Made by a program: the position numbers and the translations under genes. DNA of 44,671 nt from CAINEC01 sp046303115 (lineage in GTDB: Bacteria > Bacteroidota > Bacteroidia > AKYH767-A > OLB10). Below the pieces are notes generated by a model. That model was not told the DNA's origin and did no database searches. It was given only the letters and a program-made list of their open reading frames with translations. This document shows, one piece after another, positions 8,278 through 17,135 of this stretch (position 1 is its first letter; every line of letters begins with the position of its first letter). The DNA is taken from positions 1-44,671 of the forward strand of contig JBKCGZ010000116.1 of the NCBI GenBank assembly GCA_046303115.1, given 5' to 3'.

Positions 8278-9018
8278 TTATTTTCTGATACATCGGATTG
8301 AAAACCCATTTTCAATAGCAAAGTTACCAATTCCATGTTCCATATCAGATTGGCAGTTGCCGATATACAATGCTTTAAGCTGAGTATTCGTAGAATCAGT
8401 AGATGAATTTATCCAAAAAAATGAGCAAGTACCATCCGCTAATTCTCCATTAAATAAGTAGCCGCCTTTATTTGCTCCAAAACCAGATTGATTGTTACTT
8501 ACTACTTTTCTTGAATAAAGAGATTGCTCCGCCTCATTCCAATCTTCGACACTCCAATCATATTTTGCCAGTTTTGTCATTACTTTTTCAGTAAATTTTT
8601 CACGACCACCCAGATAAGCCGCTAGCATTAGGTAGTCATCAGCAACAGGCAATCGATATCCTTTGGGACAAACCGAAACGGAATCCAGCAACACATAGCC
8701 ATTATACAATACGTCTCCATTTTTCAATACATAACAGCAAGGTATCTTACGTTCATTGTACTTATTCCAGTCTTTAATCGACCTTACCTTTTTAATCTCT
8801 CTGCCGTCTGAGAAAGTAGTTGTACTAACGTTATTGGACATCCACACCTGTACACCAATTTTTACATGAGGAACGGAATCGAGTAATTCAAGTGAATCGA
8901 TTTTCGCTACCTTTTTTTGCTCAGGCTCTGTGATTAATTCCAGATCTTTTTTCTCAACCACATTACATGCGCAAAAGCACAAGATTAAAAATCCTGTCAA
9001 ACGATAAATAATCTTCAT
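8278..9018 (-). CDS. FISUMP-domain lipoprotein
   Basis: A 246-residue lipoprotein (leader ending LCFCAC). The mature part is a Fibrobacter succinogenes major paralogous (FISUMP) domain. It begins with VQVWMSNNVSTTTFSDG, has the mid-domain SVCPKGYRLPVADDYLML block, and closes with NGFSIRCIRK; these are the hallmark positions of the family. FISUMP proteins are surface-exposed and widespread in Bacteroidota and Fibrobacteres; their biochemical role is unknown. Cysteines in PCCYVL, SVCPKG and FSIRCIR may form disulfides. The gene is 56 bases after the PQQ-like lipoprotein and 2 bases before the transglutaminase, so co-transcription is likely. Confidence 0.85.
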   Translation of the reverse strand: MKIIYRLTGFLILCFCACNVVEKKDLELITEPEQKKVAKIDSLELLDSVPHVKIGVQVWMSNNVSTTTFSDGREIKKVRSIKDWNKYNERKIPCCYVLKNGDVLYNGYVLLDSVSVCPKGYRLPVADDYLMLAAYLGGREKFTEKVMTKLAKYDWSVEDWNEAEQSLYSRKVVSNNQSGFGANKGGYLFNGELADGTCSFFWINSSTDSTNTQLKALYIGNCQSDMEHGIGNFAIENGFSIRCIRK

Positions 9019-9074
9019 ATTAATGAATTAAAAGCCGAGGCGAAAATAGTAAAATCCTGAAACTTAGCCCTTAT

Positions 9075-10826
9075 TTACTTACGCTTTATATATAACTCGA
9101 TTTTGTGGCGTCTTTTGATGTATAGAATGCACTCTTTCCCTGCCATTTTAAGCTCATTTTCTCGCTTTTTAGCTAATTTTAGATTATTAAACACTTCCGT
9201 TTTCTTATACACCTTCAAATCAATGTTCATTTTAGGATATTTGACTGAAGTGATTGTATCTTTCTCCTTGACAGGCTTGTTTGGCTTTTTAACTTCTTCA
9301 ACAATAGTTAAAGCATCTTCTTTATTTGGAACATTTACAGGATTTGGCCCAATCATGCCAAATCGATATAAATTACCATCTCTGCATGCAATATAAATAC
9401 TCCCATTAAAGCAAACGGGAGTCGACTCGAAATACCCTTTGTGCGAAGCTATTTTTTGGAAGCTCGCATCAGAATGTATTTTATAGATATTTATTGAACC
9501 ATATCCTGCCATTACTAATCTGTTTTTTGCAAATACAGGAGTTGAAATAGAGGTACATACCTTTTCTCTATAATGTAATTTCGGACAAGGGTATTTTGTT
9601 TCACCATCAGGACCTAAGACAAGAGAATCTGATAACTCCTTATAACGAACTATATTAAGATAACCATCAATTCCTGTGAACGCAGCTAGGAACGGATCAT
9701 TATTATTTCGATAACGATCGTTCACCGCACATGACCCAACAACACCACCAATCCAACTAGAATATTTCTTGTCTTCAGTGGGATAAAACCATTGTACACA
9801 TTGATTAGGCGGAAGCATTGGATTTAATTTAAAAACACCTCCATGCCCTTTGATAAATTGCTTTTCAACTGCAATCAATAAGCAATTATCATCTGTTACG
9901 ACAGGAGTTCCATCCATATCAGAACCAATATAAAAATCCCAATCAATAATTTTCTTTTTCAGATTATAACCAAATACATGTCCACAACCCGAAGCAATAT
10001 ATAGGTGATCACCAAGTTTAGCAGGCGAAGCCTCGGTTACAAGATTACCGCCATGCTGATGTGCATCCTCTTTAGAATAGAGAAGCGTTTTATCATAAAC
10101 TAGCGGTGAGCAATATCCTCTATTTGATTTTTCATTTTTTATAGGATCAAAAGAAACCCAATAGCCATTCTCTAAACCAATATAACCAGTATCATTTACA
10201 AATAAGGCTGAGGCATCTACATCATTGCTGTAACACTTCGTTCTTTGCATTGGCATTCTCCAAACTTCTTGGCCATCGGAGCAGTGTAATGCTCTAAAAC
10301 TGGTAGCAGCAGAATCTTTTAATGAAACATGAACTCCTTTACGACTACCTTGAAAAATATAAAATGGGTTTCCGTCTGAAGAATTATTATTTCTCCAAAT
10401 TGTACCTGTGCCTTTCAAAATATCTTCGTACTCATATTGCCATACAAGAGAAGCATCTGATAGTTTAATTTTCTTTAATGTATGATCAAAACTTGCCTGA
10501 TAAATATAATATTCGCCTTGTTCTTTTGTTATAAGCGGTTGACCTGTCCACCCTGCTCCACTCCAAACTTCAATTCCTGATTGAGCATTAACTATTGTTT
10601 CACCTTTGCCAAGTTTAAACTTCCAGATAACATTAAGCGAGTCTGAGCAAGAATCGCCATAGAACTTTCTTGTTTCATCACCTAGAAATGTTCCAACAAC
10701 AACTTGATAGGGGTCTTCTTTTTTCTTAATTGCAGCAGAATTATTATTCTTTATTTCGGATTTACTACATCCAAAGATTAGAATTAACCAACCATAAACA
10801 ATAAATTTAAAAAAGCTACGTCTCAT
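9075..10826 (-). CDS. PQQ-like beta-propeller lipoprotein
   Basis: The start at 10826 is chosen over the in-frame ATG at 10859 because a promoter-like site lies between them and the shorter form has a textbook lipoprotein signal (MRRSFFKFIVYGWLILIFGC), giving 583 residues. The body shows repeated WD/PQQ-like blades: SLVWQYEYEDI, GQEVWRMPMQRT, KKIIDWDFYIGS, SISTPVFAKNRLVMAGYGS and SIYIACRDGNLYRFG. These fit an eight-bladed propeller such as those of BamB-like scaffolds. No calcium- or PQQ-binding catalytic residues are evident, so a binding role is likelier than dehydrogenation. The last 50 residues are a Lys-rich segment weakly reminiscent of SPOR. It heads the four-gene operon. Confidence 0.8.
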   Translation of the reverse strand: MRRSFFKFIVYGWLILIFGCSKSEIKNNNSAAIKKKEDPYQVVVGTFLGDETRKFYGDSCSDSLNVIWKFKLGKGETIVNAQSGIEVWSGAGWTGQPLITKEQGEYYIYQASFDHTLKKIKLSDASLVWQYEYEDILKGTGTIWRNNNSSDGNPFYIFQGSRKGVHVSLKDSAATSFRALHCSDGQEVWRMPMQRTKCYSNDVDASALFVNDTGYIGLENGYWVSFDPIKNEKSNRGYCSPLVYDKTLLYSKEDAHQHGGNLVTEASPAKLGDHLYIASGCGHVFGYNLKKKIIDWDFYIGSDMDGTPVVTDDNCLLIAVEKQFIKGHGGVFKLNPMLPPNQCVQWFYPTEDKKYSSWIGGVVGSCAVNDRYRNNNDPFLAAFTGIDGYLNIVRYKELSDSLVLGPDGETKYPCPKLHYREKVCTSISTPVFAKNRLVMAGYGSINIYKIHSDASFQKIASHKGYFESTPVCFNGSIYIACRDGNLYRFGMIGPNPVNVPNKEDALTIVEEVKKPNKPVKEKDTITSVKYPKMNIDLKVYKKTEVFNNLKLAKKRENELKMAGKECILYIKRRHKIELYIKRK

Positions 10827-10841
10827 TTTATTAAAGCGTTG

Positions 10842-10869
10842 CAAATGTATTAATTCCATTTGAATTCAA
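10842..10869 (-). promoter_or_regulatory. Bacteroidota-type promoter for the PQQ/FISUMP/TGase/CotH operon
   Basis: On the minus strand, TACATTTG (10849-10842) is a full match to TAnnTTTG, with TTG (10869-10867) 17 bases upstream. The start point would fall near 10835, only about 10 bases before the ATG at 10826. The alternative ATG at 10859 lies upstream of this -7 element, which supports the shorter start. Confidence 0.6.
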
Positions 10870-10894
10870 TTTAAATTATAATTTTACCAAAGTC

Positions 10895-11851
10895 ATGAAA
10901 AACACAAAGAGAGTTGTCCTATTAATAGCATTTATTTATTTCACCATTGGATTAACGAGTTCATTATATTGTCAAATTGCAAATACAACAAATAAACTTT
11001 TTCAAAGTAACAATAAAGTTTTAGTGGCAGCTCATATAGGTAATTGGAGAGAGTTTCCAGAGAATAGTATTCCCGCAGTACAATCCTGTATAGGTACGGG
11101 CATTGACATTGTAGAAATTGATGTTCAACGTACAAAAGATGGTGCTTATGTTTTAATGCATGATGGAAGTATCGATCGTACAACAAATGGCAAGGGAAAA
11201 GTAAGTGATTACACTTTAAAACAACTTCAACACTTTAAACTTAGGGGTAAGGGCGATATTATAACGGAATATTGTATTCCGACATTAGATACAATTTTAA
11301 AAATCACAAAAGGTAAGATAGTTCTCAATATTGATAAGAGCAGTGGCCGCTTCAATGAACTAACAAACCTGATAGACTCACTTGAATGTAACCAACATGT
11401 TTTATTAAAAGGAAATGGCAAGGGCGATTACTTTAAAAATTTAAACAATCAGGATACGAATAGTATTTACTACATGCCTATTTTAAGCACTAAAAGCAAT
11501 GTCGATTCTTTTATGCTTAGTTACCAAACTCCATTATTTGAATTTCTTTTAGCTAATGACACCTCTATTTATTCGAGTCCAGCATTTCTAGATTCACTTA
11601 AAAAAATGAATGTAAAAATATGGTATAACGCATTGTTTAATTCAATTTCTGGTGGACATACAGAAAGTATAGATGCAATTAATTCATGGGATTGGTTTAT
11701 TAATCATAATGCATACATCATACAAACAGATTACCCTTTTCACTTAGTAAAATATTTAAATCAACGAGGACTTCATGAGGGTCTTACAACAGAAGATAAA
11801 TATGATTTAACAAAGTTGCCAGTTAATGAGCCAATTGAAAAAAAGATGTAA
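10895..11851 (+). CDS. Glycerophosphodiester phosphodiesterase family protein
   Basis: A 318-residue protein with an N-terminal signal peptide (VVLLIAFIYFTIGLTSSLYC), so it acts outside the cytoplasm. The TIM-barrel GDPD signature is present: AAHIGNWREFPENS, then GIDIVEIDVQRTKDGAYVLMHD (metal-binding Glu/Asp and the second catalytic His), DRTTNGKG, and a late IIQTDYPFHLVKYL resembling the 'TD.P' strand end. The family hydrolyses glycerophosphodiesters to sn-glycerol-3-phosphate and an alcohol. The usual HRG at the first catalytic site reads HIG: the His is kept but the phosphate-contacting Arg is Ile. It is divergent from the PQQ operon and faces the phosphodiester glycosidase gene tail to tail. 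Confidence 0.88.
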   Translation: MKNTKRVVLLIAFIYFTIGLTSSLYCQIANTTNKLFQSNNKVLVAAHIGNWREFPENSIPAVQSCIGTGIDIVEIDVQRTKDGAYVLMHDGSIDRTTNGKGKVSDYTLKQLQHFKLRGKGDIITEYCIPTLDTILKITKGKIVLNIDKSSGRFNELTNLIDSLECNQHVLLKGNGKGDYFKNLNNQDTNSIYYMPILSTKSNVDSFMLSYQTPLFEFLLANDTSIYSSPAFLDSLKKMNVKIWYNALFNSISGGHTESIDAINSWDWFINHNAYIIQTDYPFHLVKYLNQRGLHEGLTTEDKYDLTKLPVNEPIEKKM

Positions 11852-11961
11852 TTGATACTAACCAAATAAAAAGTGAACAAACACATTAGTATCAGATTTA
11901 GTAATATTAAAATTGCAAAAATGAAATGGCAATGTGAACCATGAATTAAAAATAGAAATTT

Positions 11962-13065
11962 CTAATTCGCTTTTTTCTTAAATCCTAAATGCGTATAAAC
12001 TGCTCTTTCACCTCCATCACTTGGGCGATTAATTACACCTAGTTGCTTTGAGTAAATTAAACTACTCCCACCTTGATCACAAGCCATTGCGTCATACACA
12101 CCAACTTTTTTAAATACTTCTACGGCTTGTGGCATGGTAACTCCAATACTGTATAAGGGCTTCCTTCCATCAACCACCATCATAAAAATACGGGTGCCTT
12201 CTTTATTCAACCCAATTAGTGTACGAGGAAAAAAATGACCTGCTGTATAATCATGTTTTGATATTGCACTTTCCCCATTCATCATCATATCAAACCTTCC
12301 CCAGACGGCATTGTACATTTGTTCTGAAGGCTTCTTTACTACATCTTCTTCTTTTGAATAATAAACTTGATTGTTTTTATCAAAATAAACAAAAGGACGA
12401 TACTTCGTATCCTCTAACATGATGGGATTACCGTCAACAATAAAATTTCCAATCCAACTGCCAAGTGGTGCTTCGCGTGCAGGAGCTGTTCCTGCCTCAC
12501 CATTAACTGCTATATCCCAATTATTCTTTTTAGCCACTTTAGCTGTACGCAGTTTAATAGACATCGCAGTATCTAATCCAACATTGTATTTAGTTAAATC
12601 AACCGTAGCAAGAAAGACCACGTTAAGCGGTTCATCCATGTTAATTTTAATGATTTCCAACCCATCTTCTGCCTGTAAAAAATCAACAGATTGAACTTTG
12701 CCGAAAGACAATTTCTTTAATTCTTCAAAATACTGTTCTAAATAAAATCTTTTATTACCACTATCTTTTAAAACAACAATTTGCTTTTTTGCTTTCGCGT
12801 TTATTTCTATCTTATGTAGTTGATAATCGCCGATTGCTATTGCACCAATGATTAGAAAGAAGATAGTAGAAGATGTATAAGCATAAATTTTTACTGCTGG
12901 TTGAATAGAAGTTTTTTTAAAAGCGCCAAGAATAAAGAAAGTAAAAAGCCAAAAAACGGAGGAGCACAATATCCAAAGTAATGCTTGAAAGGCCAAGGGT
13001 AATTCAAAAACCCTAAGTAGAACCATCCACAAATCATCAATTAAAATATTTACAAAATCACCCAT
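11962..13065 (-). CDS. Membrane-anchored phosphodiester glycosidase (NAGPA-domain) protein
   Basis: The start at 13065 gives 367 residues and follows a promoter-like site; the longer frame from 13161 would start upstream of that site. Two membrane helices lie at about residues 20-50 and 55-80. They are followed by an extracytoplasmic NAGPA (DUF2233) domain: IAVNGEAGTAPAREAPLGSW, RTLIGLNKEGTRIFMMVVDG and YDAMACDQGGSSLIYSK, ending with the characteristic RAVYTHLGF block. The mammalian relative removes GlcNAc from a phosphodiester on mannose-6-phosphate; bacterial members act on sugar-1-phosphodiesters or are uncharacterised. Adjacency to a GDPD suggests related phosphodiester substrates, which is an inference. 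Confidence 0.85.
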   Translation of the reverse strand: MGDFVNILIDDLWMVLLRVFELPLAFQALLWILCSSVFWLFTFFILGAFKKTSIQPAVKIYAYTSSTIFFLIIGAIAIGDYQLHKIEINAKAKKQIVVLKDSGNKRFYLEQYFEELKKLSFGKVQSVDFLQAEDGLEIIKINMDEPLNVVFLATVDLTKYNVGLDTAMSIKLRTAKVAKKNNWDIAVNGEAGTAPAREAPLGSWIGNFIVDGNPIMLEDTKYRPFVYFDKNNQVYYSKEEDVVKKPSEQMYNAVWGRFDMMMNGESAISKHDYTAGHFFPRTLIGLNKEGTRIFMMVVDGRKPLYSIGVTMPQAVEVFKKVGVYDAMACDQGGSSLIYSKQLGVINRPSDGGERAVYTHLGFKKKAN

Positions 13066-13096
13066 GCTAACAGAATGAAATCCGCATTCTAAAGAA

Positions 13097-13123
13097 CAAA
13101 TATAGAAAGTTTTAATACGGCAA
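13097..13123 (-). promoter_or_regulatory. Bacteroidota-type promoter for the NAGPA-domain gene
   Basis: Minus strand TATATTTG (13104-13097) fits TAnnTTTG, with TTG (13123-13121) 16 bases upstream. The predicted start lies near 13090, giving a roughly 25-base leader to the ATG at 13065. Confidence 0.55.
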
Positions 13124-13216
13124 TTTATAGTTGAGATGATTTTACAAAATCTGATTTTCAATCAATTACACTAACTAACACGTTCAAATAATATAAGTTT
13201 AATCGCTGAGCTGACT

Positions 13217-13243
13217 TTTGTAATGATTAAATAATGATATTTG
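13217..13243 (+). promoter_or_regulatory. Possible promoter for the second CotH gene
   Basis: GATATTTG (13236-13243) matches TAnnTTTG except at the first base, and TTTG (13217-13220) lies 15 bases upstream, slightly short. It would give a start near 13250 and supports the ATG at 13279 over the one at 13234, which sits at the -7 element itself. Confidence 0.35.
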
Positions 13244-13278
13244 CCCCACTTGAAACAACAGCATTCATTTATCAACGA

Positions 13279-15612
13279 ATGATTAAATCGAGTTACTTGA
13301 AGTTAACTTTTTTAGCTATTATCTTTTTTTTCACTCAAAAAGATAGTAATAGCCAACACTTCACACCTATAGTGAATGCGCAGCGATTTGGAATAAAATT
13401 CAGTCACTTACCAGGCGAATATGATTCCAGCATCAATTTAAAAATCACACGTCCTGCAAACATTAAGCTATCATTTCGTAACAGTGATAGTACGTCAATA
13501 CCAATTAAGGGCGATACCATCACGATTAAAATAACAACAACAGCTTCCATTTACATGACGGTAAATATTGCGGGACAAGTTGTTGATTCAAGCTATACGG
13601 GTACCTATATAATTGGAAAAAAATCAGATTTGCCAATTATTAATTTGCACTTAAAAAGAAAGTACTTCGATGGTGATGAAGGTATCATCAATGGATATAT
13701 GGATTATACTAACCATAAACAATATGGAAAAGTATGGAGCAAATTTTCAATTCCAACCTACCTTGAATATTACGAAGATAAATCATTTGTATTTGGAGAA
13801 AGCTACCGTGTAAAACCATTTGGTGGTTGGACTTTAGGCATGAGGGAAAAGTCATTAAGGGTATACTCTGAAAAAACAGAAGGCGCATCAAAAATCAAAA
13901 TTAGCCCTTTTGAAAATAAACCTTACCTGTCATATAAAAGTCTAGTTCTGCGCACGTCAGGATCCGATCAAGGCACCACGCGGTTAAAAGATATTTCTAT
14001 CTGCTCCCTCGCAAGAGATCTTGGATTAGATTATCAAGACTATAGACAAGCAGTATTATTAATAAACGGTGAATATTGGGGTATTTATGATATTCGTGAG
14101 AAAATAAATTATGAATATTTAAAATACAATCACGGAGCAAGTAAAGACAAAACGCAAACTGAATTGCTAGAACTTGATGGGATGCGCAATGCAGACTATA
14201 AAGCAATGACAGAGTATATTGGTAAAGAATTTAAAAAAGAAGAAGCATTCGACTCCATTAATCAAAAAATCGATATTGAAAATTATATCAAGTACATCAT
14301 TTTACAAATACATATTCAAAATATTGATTCGAGAGGTAATGTAAGATTCTGGAAGAGCAAATCGTTAGATGATCGTTGGCGCTGGATTTTTTATGACTCT
14401 GATTTAGGTTGTGAAAACAGCAGTGTAAATATGAATTACCTAGGTAAGAGATTAAGTCCAATTCAAACAGATTGGTACAATCCTACTTGGTCGACAGTCA
14501 TTTTAAGAAACTTAGTTAAAAACGAAGAGATAAAAAATTATTTTATTAATCAGTATTGTTTACTACTTGGGACAAAGTTGCATACCGACACGATTAAAAA
14601 CAGAATTGAATATTTTGCTAATAATATTCGAGAAGAAATTCCCCAACATGTTAACAGAAGAAACAGAATTTATGGTGAAACTGTAGATAAATGGAATAGC
14701 AGAATTGCCAATTTCAAAAAATACTTTGACCTAAGAAATCCAACGGCCTATTCACATCTTAAAGATTGCTTTGGATTAACACAAGATGCCGTTAGTTTAA
14801 CCATCAAAACTAATTTACCACAAGTAAAATCATTGAACATTTATCGTTCAAGCTACAACTTCAGTTATATCAATGGAAATTTCTTTCCAGAGGTTCCTAT
14901 TACCGTTAAAGCAAGCAATGTTGATCATCTATATTACTTCTCTCATTGGAAACAGAATTCAGACACGAATAGTCTAACTACAATCTATCCCGGAAAAACA
15001 AAAGAACTGGAAGCAGTTTATATGCATAAACCGTATTCGGATTTGCACAAGAAAATTATTGTTGCCAAACTATTTTTCGAACAATCTAAGAAGGATACAT
15101 TATTCACGATTGGATTGATGAATATAGGCAATGATTCTTTAGAGCAGATTAAAATTAATTACTCTTGCAATGGATATAATAACAATTATCAATTTACGAT
15201 AAACAAGATTAGAGTTGGAGAAATAGTTTACTTTACAAACAAACCTAAGAAGTCGAATAAGCTATTAAGCCAAAGTAATTACAATCAGATCTCATTGCCT
15301 GAAGGATTTGATTATCGAGGTGGTCGACTCGTATTTGCTGATAAGAATGGAGCAATTATCGATACACTTTTCATAAATGTACCTGACACAGCCGCCAGAT
15401 ATAATCATCTTATAAAAGCTACGCGTAATATTCAGAATGGAAAATGGATGTTTGGTACTTATGAAATAAAATTTGTGATTCCTGAAAAACCTATAGACTA
15501 TAAATTATATCTTGCAATTAGCCTAGGAGCATTAATTATATTAACTACACCAATAGTGTATTTCAGAAATAAAAGAAAAAAGTTAACCAGCAAGGTTGAT
15601 ACTGAAGTTTAG
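13279..15612 (+). CDS. CotH-kinase-family exported protein
   Basis: The start at 13279 gives a 777-residue product with a signal peptide (YLKLTFLAIIFFFTQKDSNS). It is a full-length paralogue of the N-terminal 780 residues of the fusion protein at 3941-7258, with the same order: N-terminal beta domain, CotH region (YWGIYDIREKINYEYLKY near residues 263-280; RWRWIFYDSDLGCEN near 366-380), NIDSRGNVRFWKS, an InlB-like repeat (YYFSHWKQN), a C-terminal beta domain and one membrane helix (about residues 735-757) with a basic tail RNKRKK. CotH proteins in Bacillus phosphorylate spore-coat proteins on Ser; the activity of Bacteroidota members is not established. The stop abuts the convergent glucosaminidase stop with no spacer. 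Confidence 0.85.
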   Translation: MIKSSYLKLTFLAIIFFFTQKDSNSQHFTPIVNAQRFGIKFSHLPGEYDSSINLKITRPANIKLSFRNSDSTSIPIKGDTITIKITTTASIYMTVNIAGQVVDSSYTGTYIIGKKSDLPIINLHLKRKYFDGDEGIINGYMDYTNHKQYGKVWSKFSIPTYLEYYEDKSFVFGESYRVKPFGGWTLGMREKSLRVYSEKTEGASKIKISPFENKPYLSYKSLVLRTSGSDQGTTRLKDISICSLARDLGLDYQDYRQAVLLINGEYWGIYDIREKINYEYLKYNHGASKDKTQTELLELDGMRNADYKAMTEYIGKEFKKEEAFDSINQKIDIENYIKYIILQIHIQNIDSRGNVRFWKSKSLDDRWRWIFYDSDLGCENSSVNMNYLGKRLSPIQTDWYNPTWSTVILRNLVKNEEIKNYFINQYCLLLGTKLHTDTIKNRIEYFANNIREEIPQHVNRRNRIYGETVDKWNSRIANFKKYFDLRNPTAYSHLKDCFGLTQDAVSLTIKTNLPQVKSLNIYRSSYNFSYINGNFFPEVPITVKASNVDHLYYFSHWKQNSDTNSLTTIYPGKTKELEAVYMHKPYSDLHKKIIVAKLFFEQSKKDTLFTIGLMNIGNDSLEQIKINYSCNGYNNNYQFTINKIRVGEIVYFTNKPKKSNKLLSQSNYNQISLPEGFDYRGGRLVFADKNGAIIDTLFINVPDTAARYNHLIKATRNIQNGKWMFGTYEIKFVIPEKPIDYKLYLAISLGALIILTTPIVYFRNKRKKLTSKVDTEV

Positions 15613-16077
15613 TTACTTTTCAAGATGATATTTTTCAATAACGCCGATGATATGCTTGGACCAAACTTTTGCATTAGCAGCGTATCCCGTATTAGAAATT
15701 GAAATCACCCATTTTTTATAGTCCTTATTTCCCTTTAAAGTAGGATAAAATTTTTTGCGAGCCACCAGATTACAAAAGTAAATATAGGAGTCAGCAGGCT
15801 TTGCAAAATACTTGTAAGAAGATTTTACTGAAACAGTATCACCTCCAACCACTCTTCCCTTTAATCCAAAATGATTATTTAGCCTTCTACCTATTATGCT
15901 TGAGCCCCCACCCGACTCGTGATAAGCTACTGCTAAAATTACAGATGCTGGCATTTGATAAACTGCAGCGAGACTATCTGCTAGCGATCTGTACTCATTA
16001 AAAAATTTATTCTGTGAATTTGCTCTTCCATAAAAAAGAAAGAACACAAGACACAAGATCAAATATTGCTTTTTCAT
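15613..16077 (-). CDS. Secreted glucosaminidase-domain protein
   Basis: The start at 16077 yields 154 residues with a signal peptide (MKKQYLILCLVFFLFYGRAN). The rest is one glucosaminidase (FlgJ/LytD-type, GH73-like) domain: MPASVILAVAYHESGGGSS has the catalytic Glu in the ESG motif, followed by NNHFGLKG, SSYKYFAKPADSY and the terminal NTGYAANAKVWSKHIIGVIEKY. Such enzymes cut the beta-1,4 GlcNAc-MurNAc bond in peptidoglycan. It is compact, without wall-binding modules. It is the last gene of the long minus run and lies 26 bases after the acyltransferase stop. Confidence 0.88.
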   Translation of the reverse strand: MKKQYLILCLVFFLFYGRANSQNKFFNEYRSLADSLAAVYQMPASVILAVAYHESGGGSSIIGRRLNNHFGLKGRVVGGDTVSVKSSYKYFAKPADSYIYFCNLVARKKFYPTLKGNKDYKKWVISISNTGYAANAKVWSKHIIGVIEKYHLEK

Positions 16078-16103
16078 GAAATAAATATACAATAAATCAA
16101 TTA

Positions 16104-17135
16104 TTAATTTATCAAATTAGCTAAAATTCGAATTCTTGATAGCAAAGTGATTAGTAAAAGTGAAACTATATAACATATTACAATAGTTATTATAGTCCCT
16201 GCTATAGGATTTATAAATCCACCATTTATTTTAAAAATTTGTAATGCATCCAACACAAATACATGAATAAGGTAAACACCAAATCCGTATTTATTGCAAT
16301 ACTTTATTTTATCGAGATAAAAACCACGTGAGCTAAAACTATTCTTCACCAACATGAACAATGCAGCTGAGGCGATAACAACATTAATACTTAAATACTG
16401 ATAATACTTTCCATTGAACATTCCATTAGCTATTGGATAATATAATGTTGCTAAAAAAGTAAAGGCAATTGATGCTGCAAATATGGCTAACAACAAATAG
16501 GAATTGAATTTAGATGACCGATGAGCAAGATAATATCCAAGTATTAAATACCCCAGATATCCAGTAAAGATCGTTAGTGAAAAATCTTTGTGAAGATTTA
16601 AATCAAAAAAATTAATTGTTAATCCTAAGAACCATATAAGTAAAAAATATAAAACCGAATTACTATCAGCATTCAACACCCATTTATTAAGTATTGGAAT
16701 AGCGAGATATAAGCCAATGAGCATATAGATATACCACAGATGATAAGAAGCACCATCTTCGAGGGATGATAAAAAGTAATTCAGGTAATTTGAACTTTGA
16801 ATTTCTCCCGACTTACAAAAATAATAGATTGAATACGCAACTGTCCAAAACAAGAACGGAATTAAAATTCGAATAAATCTCTTTTTCAAAAAATCGCTTA
16901 ACGTAATTGAGCGATTCAACAACAAGGCTCCACTTAACATCACAAAAAATGGAACCGCAAAACGTGAAAGCGAGTCAATCAGGTTATAGATATTCCAATC
17001 CGTATTAGAAATTTGTCCGTATTGATAGAGATAAGGCGCCACCACATGAATAGTGATTACTGCAATGGTTGCGAGCCACCTTACACTATCTAACCAATCT
17101 GTTGATTTATTTTCTTCTTGACTAACGGTACTCAT
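16104..17135 (-). CDS. Acyltransferase 3 family membrane protein
   Basis: A polytopic inner-membrane acyltransferase of 343 residues. The start at 17135 is preferred because it forms a TAATG overlap with the CapA stop, typical of translational coupling; an ATG at 17153 would overlap further. The N-terminus has WLDSVRWLATIAVITIHVVA, with the conserved His of the first helix, then SRFAVPFFVMLSGALLL and about ten helices. The family moves acetyl or other acyl groups onto extracytoplasmic sugars, lipids or polymers. Its target is unknown; the CapA neighbour suggests an envelope polymer. Confidence 0.88.
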   Translation of the reverse strand: MSTVSQEENKSTDWLDSVRWLATIAVITIHVVAPYLYQYGQISNTDWNIYNLIDSLSRFAVPFFVMLSGALLLNRSITLSDFLKKRFIRILIPFLFWTVAYSIYYFCKSGEIQSSNYLNYFLSSLEDGASYHLWYIYMLIGLYLAIPILNKWVLNADSNSVLYFLLIWFLGLTINFFDLNLHKDFSLTIFTGYLGYLILGYYLAHRSSKFNSYLLLAIFAASIAFTFLATLYYPIANGMFNGKYYQYLSINVVIASAALFMLVKNSFSSRGFYLDKIKYCNKYGFGVYLIHVFVLDALQIFKINGGFINPIAGTIITIVICYIVSLLLITLLSRIRILANLIN

